NCBI GenBank assembly: GCA_002102555.1
Contig: MCFL01000110.1
Span: 1 to 64,000 of the forward strand
Reading direction: 5' to 3'
Length of the DNA: 64,000 nucleotides
Source: Catenaria anguillulae PL171
Taxonomy: Eukaryota > Blastocladiomycota > Blastocladiomycetes > Blastocladiales > Catenariaceae
Positions 12,223 to 21,698 of this stretch are shown one piece after another. Position 1 is the stretch's first letter, and each line of letters opens with the position of its first letter. The notes under the pieces are model-generated. The model was not told the DNA's origin. It searched no databases and was given only the letters and a program-made list of their open reading frames with translations. Both the position numbers and the translations under genes were made by a program.

Positions 12223-15077
12223 ATGGCTGACATGGAATCCAACACAAATCTGGCCGCCGGCCCAGCCGCAGCCATGCCCGCTCAACCTCCCACGACCGGG
12301 CATGGACCTGCGCCTAGCACAGCGCCCCCCACCGGCGGAATGGTGGCTGGCATGGATGTACTACAAAAGCCAGACAGCCGCGAAGCGCGGATTCAAGCGC
12401 GCCGGGCCCGTATCGACTACATGCGGACTGCCAATGCAAAGAGCACACAGGAAAATCCGACAGCTCGGCGGCCGAAAAAGGATTTAGAGCGTGTCGAGCC
12501 GAGCAAATCGGTGGTGCAAATCAAAGCAAGCAAGGAGAGGATCACGACCGTCAAGCGCAAGGGAGTCGAAGACGCCTCGCAAGTCCGAATCACCACCATT
12601 CATCGGGAGCAGAAGCGGCGCAATGATGAGACGCATCGGGCAGAAACGCTGACGCAAAAAGCGAAACGGACCTCGGAATCCAGCGACGATTTGGAGCGAC
12701 AGATTCAAGAAGCGTGGGCCAAATGCGTCTCCATGTCACAGTCTCTTGGCACGCCATTCGACTTGCACGAGGTACCTCCCACCTGGCTGTACCTGATTGA
12801 TGGCGTAAAAGGGGAGGGACTTTGCTCACAAACAGTCCCGTAATCGCGGTAGATGATCATGAGCCAAAGAAGGCTGTGTGAACAGTTGCTCAATGCCAAG
12901 GAAAACCTTCTCGTCGAGTACAATGCCGAGCTCAAGCGCAAAGACGACGAGTACGTCAAGGAACTTAAACGGCAAGCAGATGAAATCGGTTCGTCTCGCC
13001 CCAAGCATGTCTACGGAGCTGATACCAGCTTGGCCACGGTGCTGAAATGACTGCGTCGTCCCATAGACATGCTTCTCATGCGTATGGATCAACAATTTGT
13101 TACCTTCAAAAAGTCGCTCCGCGAAGAACTCGTCCACATTGAACGGGCCTTCATGATGGAGCGCGGGGAAACAATTGACAAAAACATCAAGGAAATCGAG
13201 GCTCTGTTCCAGTCTCGAAAGGATTCAGAGATGCGCTACCTTGAGGAGCGCAGCAAGCGGATCCAGGACAACACGGATGCATTGGAAGAGCTCCGGGTGC
13301 AGGATGCCGAAGAGTACAACCTGGTCAAGATCAAACTCGAGACGGATGTCCAAGTGTTGGAGCAACAGTTGCAGCAAATGAAGGCCACGTACCAGCTCAA
13401 CACGGAAAAGCTCGAGTACAACTATCAAGTCTTGAAGAAAAGGGACGACGAGAATTCAATCACGATAAACCAGCAAAAGCGGCGTATTACTCGCATGACA
13501 GTACGTCCACGTTTCACCCGCCTGCGAGGTTTAGATGCTGACGCTGGATTCCATACATGGCCGCAGGATATCGTCAACAACCTTCGAGCCAAACTCGCCA
13601 AGCAAGAAAAGCATTTCGCCTCGGATTACGCTGCTTTGCAAGAAGATTTCAATCGCATTTCGTCTCAGTATCAAGAGCTGACCAAAAAGTTCAAGCATTT
13701 TCAAGTGAATGATGAGGTCAAGTTCCAAGAGCTCTGGGAAATGAACCAAGACACAATTAAGAACTTGGCATCTAAAGTGCTCATGGCGGATGCCGTGATT
13801 CATCAACAACAACTTGGGTTGCCTTGGGAGCCGCCCGTGGTTGTCACGAACGACGTCATGCCCTTGGGCATTGGCGGTGGATCGCAACGTCAATCGCCAG
13901 CTGGCGCACCGGGGACTGGAGGTTCAGGATCGAACAATGGCGGCGCAGTGGGCGGTGAGGGTGACAGGGATACTCACGAGCAGGCGCAGCCGTCCACGTT
14001 ATCACCGCCGACAGCCGACACCAATCCAACTTTGCACGTCCAATCGTCACAAATGAGCAACAGTTCCATTACAACGCTCCTTCTCTCGTCCAAGAATGCC
14101 ATCGTTCAACATATCCTCGACATGCTCTCGACTGAAGCCACGTTTCTCCTCGACGATAAACTGTCTCGCTTGCTCGCACCTTTACCCGCCTCGGAACGCG
14201 CGCTTCTCAAACTCGACACGGTCCTCAAAGCGTTGGATGTGACATCGGCCGCAGACCTTGTCCGTTTCCTCGAGCTCTTTCTCTTGCCAAAGTTTCACGG
14301 ATCCGCACCCGATCTGGCAGCCGCCGTCATTCACGGCACAACCGACCCGCTTCCCGTTCAAGCGGATGGAACGGTCCCGCCGAACGAGGACCCGGCGGCC
14401 ATGTTAATCCATCCCAATCAGGTCACCAAGGTGCTCATGCGGTATCTGAAGGAGAAGCGGGGCCGTACAAGCGGCGGCGAAGGAGGCGGGGCAAATCGAC
14501 AGGCAGGCTTGGCCAATGATGAGGATCGGCCCGATACGACCACAACGGATGGCGTGGTTCCTTCAAACGACATGAACGTCCAACAGACTGTAAAGGAGCA
14601 CTGGGATCAGATATTGGCCATGCTCAACTCCAACCGGTTCAAGAACTGGGACACCATTCTGAGCTGTATGGAGGCATATCACTTGCTGTTGGGCGCGAGG
14701 CATGATTTGGCCCTCGAGGTGTGTTTTTGGTCAATCTTTGCAACCCACGCCCGATGACATGGACTTACAAGCAAGTGCTTTTTCGTCATTCCCGATTGCA
14801 GGTCAGCGACTTGGAGACGCAGAACGATGAGCTCAAGACTCTGTTGCGCGAGTACATGTCGGCTGACGTCAACAAGAGCTTGCAAGTACCGCCGAGCCAA
14901 GTCATTCTCAGTCAGATTCAGCAGCAGCAGCAATTGCAGCAGACAAAGCTTTTGCAGAAGCAGCAGCAGCACCTTGCGGCTAGTCCCAGTCCTGTGCCGC
15001 AAATACAATCGCCACAGCCTGCCAACCCCCAGCAACAGCAGGCGGGCGGCGGTGCAAAGGGTGGGATGGCAGCTTGA
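12223..15077 (+). CDS. DRC1: Dynein regulatory complex subunit 1
   Basis: DRC1 is the coiled-coil scaffold of the nexin-dynein regulatory complex that links axonemal doublets and controls flagellar beating. Five exons: 12223-12771, 12853-12988, 13067-13500, 13567-14718 and 14802-15077, giving 848 residues (human 740). Landmarks shared with human DRC1, in order: RIQARR (human) against RIQARRARI; DDEYVKELKRQADEI; MRMDQQF against human LERMEEQ; EEYNLVKIKLETDVQ, LEQQLQQMKATYQLN and EKLEYNYQVLKKRD; HQQQLGLPWEPP; IHPNQVTKVL; and the C-terminal ETQNDELKTLLREYM with LQVPPSQV. The intron at 13501-13566 is 66 nt and has no stop, so it reads as coding if unspliced. The C-terminus adds a Gln-rich tail. 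Start chosen at the first ATG before the conserved region. Confidence 0.95.
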
Positions 15078-15789
15078 TTCCTTCACTGTAGATGCATTTC
15101 TTTCGAAAATGAAATGAAGTTTATCAAATTGTCAACCATGTATGAATGTTGGCGGCATGAAGGCTCGAGAAAGAGAACAGCAGTCTGAGCAGGCACGACA
15201 TACGTGCTCGCAGCGTCAAGCGCTTTGTGGCCGTACTGAAACTGCAAACCAAGACTACATCCATAATGGCCTTATTCGTGCGTGGCTGACGATGCTGAGC
15301 GATGTCATGCTTTGCAGTGTACATAACAAGTCGACTTGTTACGCATCTGACTGCAATCCCGTACCATTATGCACTTGAACTCGAGCCGGTTTTGGCGCCC
15401 GGTGTCGGCGAAAATCGGCCGCTCCTCATGGCAGGCCGGCGGAACGATGGGAGGAGGTGTGTCTCGTCACGATGTTTTGCGCACGGACTTATCACGATCA
15501 TGGATTCTTGTCATGCTTCTCTCTTGGCGAGCGGGTATGAAGTCAGATTGAGAGCAAAGGATTGGATGCGGTCGTCGATTCATGGCAACAGCTCAAGCAT
15601 GGAAGCTGGGGGATCCGAAAAAACAGCAATGTGAATACGAAAAGGAGGCAAGACAAAGTGGAGCATCTATACACAAAAAAAAACAAAGTGGACCAACCGA
15701 CCCCGCCGCACGGTTTGGCCGTTCATCGAGAAAAGAAATCCCATCCACCACCGATAGCCTTGGTTATCCATCGGCAAACTAACAAGCGC
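15078..15789. other. Intergenic between convergent genes
   Basis: Downstream of DRC1 and downstream of the minus-strand gene that follows. Only short shadow frames, plus an A-rich stretch near 15676-15685. No gene seen. Confidence 0.55.
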
Positions 15790-16153
15790 TCACAACTCGA
15801 CATGAATGGGCTGGGCAATCCACGCTCTAACGCCATCAAACATGGGTCTAACGGCCGGGAAGTACTCGCTGACGCCGTCGACACCATGCAAAATGTAGTC
15901 TGGTGTGTAGTTGATGGACGTGTAGATGAAGAGAATGAAGCCAAGGAGGACGAGCGAGTCTGCATGAGGGGTTGGGTCGGGTGAAGTGAGTGTAAAGTAA
16001 AGGGCCAGTAGTCGGGGTGCTGGGAGGGAATGAAGCACCAAACATACTGAAGATGCACTTTTCCCAAAAGTCGAGCATGTAGAGCGCCGTGGTGAGCTCG
16101 TAGCGGTAGTAGGCGAGCTGGGCCCGCTTCTTGAGTTGCTTTGCGAGTTGCAT
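15790..16153 (-). CDS. SPTSSA: Serine palmitoyltransferase small activating subunit
   Basis: ssSPT-type subunits are tiny ER membrane proteins that bind the SPT catalytic dimer and stimulate the first step of sphingolipid synthesis (Ser plus acyl-CoA to 3-ketosphinganine). Exon 1 (16153-16048) carries YYRYELTTALYMLDFWEKCIF, closely matching human YYQYLLVTALYMLEPWE. A GTATGT intron (16047-15960) joins, in phase, to exon 2 (15959-15790), which restores the conserved NS dipeptide of human FNSM and a membrane helix (LVLLGFILFIYTSI). The protein is 91 residues; human SPTSSA is 71. The C-terminus is a short amphipathic tail. The start is the ATG at 16153; an extra upstream exon cannot be excluded. 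The gene is divergent from CD2BP2. Confidence 0.86.
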
Positions 16154-16557
16154 GGTTGTTGCGGTGGGAATCGTCACTTCCGTTGAGGTGGAACGGATCA
16201 ACTGTGCGGTCGTGGGTTGGCGGTCGGCGGCAGACGGATGCGAATGCCGTGGGTTGACGATACTGACTTTTGTTGAGTCCTTGGGTGGAGATGCTTACAT
16301 GGACGCCAATGAATATGATAATTATCAGCCGGGCCGGGGTGAGTGATGAGAGAGCGTCGGATGGCGGGAATGGGCAGCTGAGTGGTGGCTGGCTGCCAGC
16401 TGGTCGTGGTTGACGAAACGTGATGCTTGGCGTGGTCCATTTCCTGATTCCGATCACTCACTCACAGTGATCTCTGATTGGATGGGCCATCGCTCATACC
16501 GCGAATAAATCATCAAGAAGACCAAGAAAACTTTAACAAGTCACCCGACTTGACGCA
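16154..16557. other. Divergent intergenic region (SPT subunit and CD2BP2)
   Basis: 404 bp holding both upstream regions. Open frames here are short and look like noise. No recognisable element. Confidence 0.5.
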
Positions 16558-18089
16558 ATGAACCTACCGACCTCGACTTCTCTCCCGCGCGCTCCAAAAC
16601 GCACTGGCGCCCCACCCGCCGACCATCCCGGCTCATCGCCGTCGGCCGCCAAACGCTCACGGACCGTTCAGTTTGCCGCCAATGACGCTGCCCAGCATGG
16701 CGACATTGGCCCGCAACTACCCTCGTCTCGACCCGTCCACGATCCCATGGTCACTGACCACATGAGCGACAATGACGACGATGATCGTGACTTGCCGACG
16801 GATCCGCGCTGGATTCAAGCACAGGCCCGTGCGCGTGCGCAGCTCAATGACAAGCAAGATCAAGACGAGGACGATGATGAGGATGACGACGACGACGAGG
16901 ATGAAGATCCAGAATTGCACATGCTGGGTGGTACCCGGCGCGGGGCACGCAAACGCGACCGGTTTGAGGGCGACCGGTCGGGTGATGAGGATTCAGAGGA
17001 GGACGACCAAGATGACGACGACGAAGACGATATGTTTGGCGAGGGTGCAAAGAAGAAGAAAAAGGGCAAGGACAAGCGTGCGATCCAGCCCATGTCGTAC
17101 GAGGATCGCAAGGCGCAGTTTCTTGGCAAAGTAGGCCAGTTTATGGATGCCGATGACGACAATGGTGGAATCGAGTTGGAGCCGTTCAATATGCGTGACG
17201 AGATGCGTCAAGGGTATGTGTGGCTTTTGTTCCGTCTCTCACCATTGATGCTTGCTTCTCACTGGCTTTGGCATCATTCCACAATCACAGAGGCTTTGAC
17301 GAATCCGGAACATTTATCCGCAAACAAGACGCAAATGCCCGCTACGACAACTGGCTCGCCGGCGTCACGGACGCAGACATGGAATCGGCCGCCATGGCGC
17401 AAGAGGCCCGCGAGCAAGAGCGCCAAGCACACGAGCGTGCGGTCGAGTCACGGCTTGCCCGGTTTGGATCCCAGCCCCACCAGCTTATCATGGCGCTGTG
17501 CGGTGTGCTCTTGCCAAGGGAAACACCCTCGACGTGTTTGGGCAGGCTCAATGCACGGATCGAGCGCGGGCCGCAAAAGCGAGGCAAGGCAAAACAAAGG
17601 AAGAGCAAAGTGGGCCAAGTCGGAGGAGAGATGGAGGGCGAGGGCGAGTGGAGGGAGCCGTTAGCGTCGCAGTGGGCGCGCCAAGATGTTGCGCTCGTCA
17701 CGGATTTGGCCGATCACTTGTTGAACGTGTGCGGCATGACCGACATTTACGAGACGGATAGGGAAGAGTTGGTTGCGGATTTGCGCGACGACGGACATGT
17801 TCCCAGGCAGTGGGCAGGCGTGCATCCGTTGGCGGACGAGCGCAAGGTGACCTGGGCGTACTCGTGGCTGCCGGCCAGTGCAAATCAGGATGCCACAGAG
17901 CCTGATTCTGCGGCCGGGCAAGAGACATACGGTCCATTCGAGGCACATGAGATGAGGGGTTGGGCCGAACAGGGTTTCTTTGTGAATGGGATCGAGGCGC
18001 AGCGGTTTGTGAATGGCGTGCCCGTGGGTGCAAAGGTGGTAGTGAGCGGAGATGAGGCAAATGAGTTCAGGTGGGAGGCGCCGTCATAA
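16558..18089 (+). CDS. CD2BP2: CD2BP2/Lin1-like GYF-domain protein (U5 snRNP 52K)
   Basis: Two exons, 16558-17213 and 17291-18089 (donor GTATGT, acceptor CACAG), encode 484 residues. The N-terminal half is basic, then strongly acidic (long Asp/Glu runs), followed by a Lys-rich patch. A conserved core follows (MRDEMRQGGFDESGTFIRKQ, then DNWL), diagnostic of the Lin1/CD2BP2 family. The C-terminus is a GYF domain (about residues 405-480) with the family's aromatic and Gly-Pro-Phe signature: WAYSW, then GPFEAHEMRGW and GFF. GYF domains bind proline-rich ligands. CD2BP2 and yeast Lin1 associate with the U5 snRNP through Prp6 and Dib1 and leave before tri-snRNP formation. The only oddity is GFF in place of the usual GYF. 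Confidence 0.9.
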
Positions 18090-18424
18090 GTTTGGTTATC
18101 TGTGTGTGTGTAAGCACATCAATCATGCTATGTCTGCGCAGGCCCATATCTTCCCTTCGTTTGTGAGACCCCGCCACCTAGATTACACTGAAGACTTGTA
18201 TTAATACATTGAAATCTTTATCCGTACTGGAGCCGAAGGTGCCCTGGGCCAAGCGTCAACGAGGGGAACATGGACAACTGAAGTGGCACAACCTGGATCC
18301 ATCCAGACGGAAAATGAGGAGGAAAAAAAAAAAAAAAAAACACTTACATAACAGAAAAACGACCAGGGCGAGGTGAAGGTATCCGCGATAACTCGGGAAG
18401 TGAGGTTGGCTGGCATACAAAATC
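18090..18424. other. Non-coding stretch with an A-run
   Basis: Contains an uninterrupted A-run at about 18325-18343. Read on the minus strand, a GTAAGT donor stands before that T-rich run and a TTCAG acceptor follows about 70 nt later. This looks like an intron of the neighbouring minus-strand gene or its 3' UTR, but I could not join it in frame. Confidence 0.4.
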
Positions 18425-18739
18425 TCATGCCCTCTTCCACTGACCGCGGCCGGTCCCAACGTTGCTGGCTCGTCCGCCAAGCGATCCCTGCTCTCCAACG
18501 CGACCCAGCTCAGCTTTTCGGAGTGCATTGACTTGAGCGTTGACCTTCATCTCGAGCTGGTCCATCCTGGCACTGCGACCTTCGGCATGCGCCTCCAAGC
18601 GAGTCTCGACCTCATTCAGGCGAGCAGCGCAATCTTGCTCGAGGCGGTCGAGCCGGAACATGATCTGAGCGAGGATAGGTTCAATGTGTTGGTGTGCGTG
18701 CAAGGCCGCGTGGTGCGAGGCAAGGTCGCCGAGTGTCAT
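18425..18739 (-). CDS. Hypothetical coiled-coil protein
   Basis: An ATG-initiated minus-strand frame of 104 residues. The N-terminal third is His-rich; the centre is a heptad-like coiled coil (LDRLEQDCAARLNEVETRLE, continuing to about residue 75); the C-terminus is Gly/Arg/Ser-rich. The ATG is preceded immediately by CTAG, a plausible splice acceptor, and both lie in a 24-bp duplicated unit, so the true start may be in an unseen upstream exon. A possible intron with GTAAGT and TTCAG lies downstream at about 18280-18347, so the C-terminus is also uncertain. No family recognised. Confidence 0.45.
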   Translation of the reverse strand: MTLGDLASHHAALHAHQHIEPILAQIMFRLDRLEQDCAARLNEVETRLEAHAEGRSARMDQLEMKVNAQVNALRKAELGRVGEQGSLGGRASNVGTGRGQWKRA

Positions 18740-18768
18740 CTAGGCAAGGTCGCCGAGTGTCATCTAGG
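18721..18768. repeat. 24-bp perfect tandem duplication
   Basis: Two identical adjacent 24-bp units (18721-18744 and 18745-18768). On the minus strand each unit contains CTAG followed by an ATG and the codons for TLGDLA. The duplication therefore doubles the start region of the neighbouring coiled-coil ORF; the upstream copy reads M-T-L-G-D-L-A-stop. Confidence 0.9.
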
Positions 18769-20424
18769 CAAAGTCTACTCGTGCATGGACGTGGAGGTTG
18801 CCTTCCTGGCGGGTGACCGTCGGAGCGGACTTGGAAATGGTCGGCCGACGGCATGGACGCGTCAGGTGAGACTTGGCGGCAGGGGCTCGTCATGGTGGGG
18901 TCTAGGTAAGCCCTTACATCCATCTTTGGATCTTTCCAGAGCTACAGTACCTATGTACAAATTGCTGAAGAATTCCTGGTTTTCGGTCTGTGAGGTTCCC
19001 GGTCCCACATGGCAATGCAATGACAACCTTCGTGGTACAGCTCCATTCCGCGTCAATGCCTCGGCTCCAGCGAAGGGAATGCTTAGCTTGCTTTCAACCC
19101 TATGTACACATTGAGCCAACAACCCAACCCTATTGACTGCTCAAACCTCGCCACTAACGCCACCTTCACCGCTGACAGGGGCCCGAATGCCAGGCAAGGG
19201 CTTCGCGAAGCGAATGACAGGCCGCCCCGGCGAGTAACTGAATGCGGATGTCTGGGTCCTGGTTGTGGTCTTGGATGCCTGCCTTCGTCCTTCGTCATCG
19301 CGGCCCACCGATCGCGAGCTCGAGTACTGAGGTTTATACTGGTCGTCCCGTGGTCGCGACGTCTCGCGCGCTCGTTGGGGATCCCAAAGCGCCGATTGGT
19401 TGCAATTGTTTGTGGGGCTGATGGCTGATGATCACGGGCCACAATCGTGTTTCATGTGCTTGACGGTGATGATGATGACAAATACAGACATAAAAATGCT
19501 TGGGACGAGAGACGGATCAGATGGCCATTGGCACGCCGATCCCGTTTCCGCACTGGGTCCACATCCTGTCTTCACTGCAGCATGGCAGTTGCAAGGCTTC
19601 CTCATGTACAAGATTCGAATTCTCGCTTTTTTCATTCCCACTCATCGAGACACGATGGACGGTCAATGTTAATTTTGCACACACGTGAAGCCTTGATTTT
19701 TGCCGAACCGCAGCCTACATATAACCCCGTGCACTGACACTGACAGCCTTGTCTCCAAAGATCGATCATCAGCAGCACTACGAGCGAGGGGTGGGGCTAT
19801 TCTTAAGCACTAGGGACCGCACCGCCCGTCATGACGGGCCCCTATTGCGATGGGTCTTATCGCGGCGGGCTCTTTGTCTTTATTTACATGTGACGGATCG
19901 GCCGTGATTTGAATTGCCTTGCAGACCTGCTGGCTCAGAGCTTGAACATGTGTTGTCTGGCAACCACGGATCGGAACAGAGAACAGAGAATGGCAAGAAA
20001 AGTATGCGAAACGGGAAGAAATACATTGGGAGTACATGTCGGCAGATGTCACGGGAAACAGCTTCTCCTCGCCATGGCCACATGTCTCATATGCGACTCA
20101 TGGCGACCGCGAAACGTAACCTGCATTCCGCCCGAAATGTTGACCAAGTCTTGATTCCAGCTAGGACTGAATCCCACGATCCTCGCCCACCCATTTCTTG
20201 TCGCGTGCCGCGTGTCGGCCACCATGGCTGCAGTCATCCGACTCGTGTCCGCAACCCCGCTCGCCAACGCGCAAATCGATCCCTGGCGACAGAGATGTGG
20301 CTCGTGCGCACATGGCGACCTTGAATAAACGTACAACCAATACAGTCACATGCGCACAACATGCCCGCCTCTACACAATGCGGGGATGCCCAACCGGGCG
20401 ATAGCAGGCTCGCGCCGCCTGGCC
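18769..20424. other. Gene-poor stretch
   Basis: No open frame here has convincing coding character on either strand. It contains a perfect 16-bp palindrome (GCCCGTCATGACGGGC, 19824-19839). Exons of the flanking minus-strand ORFs could extend into it, but I cannot support any. Confidence 0.45.
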
Positions 20425-20802
20425 CTAGTCCATCAATCTGCCACACGTCACCCGACCACGCTCTGCACGGATCACGGCAATGCAATGCTTCTTGCTCGCA
20501 TCCCCACGTGCCACCACCCGGAATCTGTCAAACCCGAGTATGTATGGTCTGCACGTACCTTCAATGCAACGTACGGATGCGGGATGGCCAGGCCCGGCGA
20601 TCAGAGCGCGCAGTGGAATCGGTCTGACAAAGGCGGGGCGGACGCCAGTCTGAGCTGGGCCAGCGAAGTACCCGGGTACGCCAGGCCCAGGGAATGGGCG
20701 GCCCCCTGCAAGCGGAAACGGTCCGGCAAAGGCAGGGCGGACGCCCGGGCCGGCATCTGGAGGCGCAAACGGCGGCACGAAAGGCGGCACGAAAGGGAAC
20801 AT
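20425..20802 (-). CDS. Proline-rich ORF, probable first exon of an unrecognised gene
   Basis: A minus-strand ATG at 20802 opens a striking Pro/Phe/Gly/Ala-rich frame (FVPP repeats, then two imperfect copies of a roughly 25-30 residue unit that begins GVRPAF). After 76 codons there is a strong GTACGT donor (20574), so the likely exon is 20802-20575; beyond it the frame loses this composition and runs to a stop at 20425. The two protein repeats reflect an imperfect DNA duplication at about 20570-20750. Low-complexity proline-rich proteins are often structural or surface-associated, but nothing here fixes a role. The downstream exon is not identified. The opposite strand is also open, so strand assignment is tentative. 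Confidence 0.3.
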   Translation of the reverse strand: MFPFVPPFVPPFAPPDAGPGVRPAFAGPFPLAGGRPFPGPGVPGYFAGPAQTGVRPAFVRPIPLRALIAGPGHPASVRCIEGTCRPYILGFDRFRVVARGDASKKHCIAVIRAERGRVTCGRLMD

Positions 20803-20877
20803 GATGACGATCGGATTACAAATTCATTCATTCATTCATGGTGCGTGGTACAGCATTATGACGACTGGCATCGGTCC
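20803..20877. other. Short spacer with a TTCA microrepeat
   Basis: Contains a short run of ATTC/TTCA units at about 20822-20838 just before the tandem array. Confidence 0.6.
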
Positions 20878-21457
20878 AGAAGGTTGCAGCGCCGATCGCA
20901 AAGCAGGTCAGGGCCAGAGCAGGCAGGAGGGAGGGCGGATCGAGGACCCAGCGTTAGAAAAAACGTGACACGCGTGACCCAGATCGGGACCCAGATCGAT
21001 TTGGGGGTTTGCCATCATGTATAGAAGGTTGCAGCGCCGATCGCAAAGCAGGTCAGGGCCAGAGCAGGCAGGAGGGAGGGCGGATCGAGGACCCAGCGTT
21101 AGAAAAAACGTGACACGCGTGACCCAGATCGGGACCCAGATCGATTTGGGGGTTTGCCATCATGTATAGAAGGTTGCAGCGCCGATCGCAAAGCAGGTCA
21201 GGGCCAGAGCAGGCAGGAGGGAGGGCGGATCGAGGACCCAGCGTTAGAAAAAACGTGACACGCGTGACCCAGATCGGGACCCAGATCGATTTGGGGGTTT
21301 GCCATCATGTATAGAAGGTTGCAGCGCCGATCGCAAAGCAGGTCAGGGCCAGAGCAGGCAGGAGGGAGGGCGGATCGAGGACCCAGCGTTAGAAAAAACG
21401 TGACACGCGTGACCCAGATCGGGACCCAGATCGATTTGGGGGTTTGCCATCATGTAT
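20878..21457. repeat. Perfect tandem array, 4 x 145 bp
   Basis: Units start at 20878, 21023, 21168 and 21313 and appear identical base for base; a three-base partial unit follows. Each unit ends with two direct copies of a GACCCAGATCG-like motif. The plus strand of the unit contains no CT dinucleotide, so the minus strand has no AG. The array lies 241 bp upstream of the ABC transporter start. This is a minisatellite; identity between units implies recent amplification or homogenisation. Confidence 0.95.
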
Positions 21458-21698
21458 AGATATGTACTTCGTGTGTCGCCGTCATTTCCACCTCGATTCG
21501 ACACCCTGCCAAGTCATCCCTCCTTACCCGGCCTGCAATCCAACATACCTACTGTCTTGCATACCTGCCCCAGTTTGGCCACCACTGTCAGTACAAGAGC
21601 AGACTGGCCCACGTTCCCACTCTCACGACCTAACCTCGCAACTCCTTTCGCCCCGTGTCGTATCGCATGCAATACAGCCCACGTGACAGCTTGTCGCG
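21458..21698. other. Upstream region of the ABC transporter
   Basis: 241 bp between the tandem array and the transporter ATG. Pyrimidine-rich, without a recognisable site. Confidence 0.5.

Noticed and set aside
16860-17189. Minus-strand Ser-rich frame opposite CD2BP2
   Set aside because: It is the complement of the Asp/Glu (GAC/GAT/GAG) run in the real gene.
18280-18347. Intron joined to the coiled-coil ORF
   Set aside because: GTAAGT and TTCAG with a long T-run look like an intron, but no frame connects it to the ORF upstream, so it was only noted.
20350-21024. 224-codon plus-strand frame running into the tandem array
   Set aside because: Composition is random-like and the array units end it in the same way each time; no domain or splice support.
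20878-21457. CRISPR-like array
   Set aside because: Units are contiguous 145-bp repeats without unique spacers, in a eukaryotic genome.
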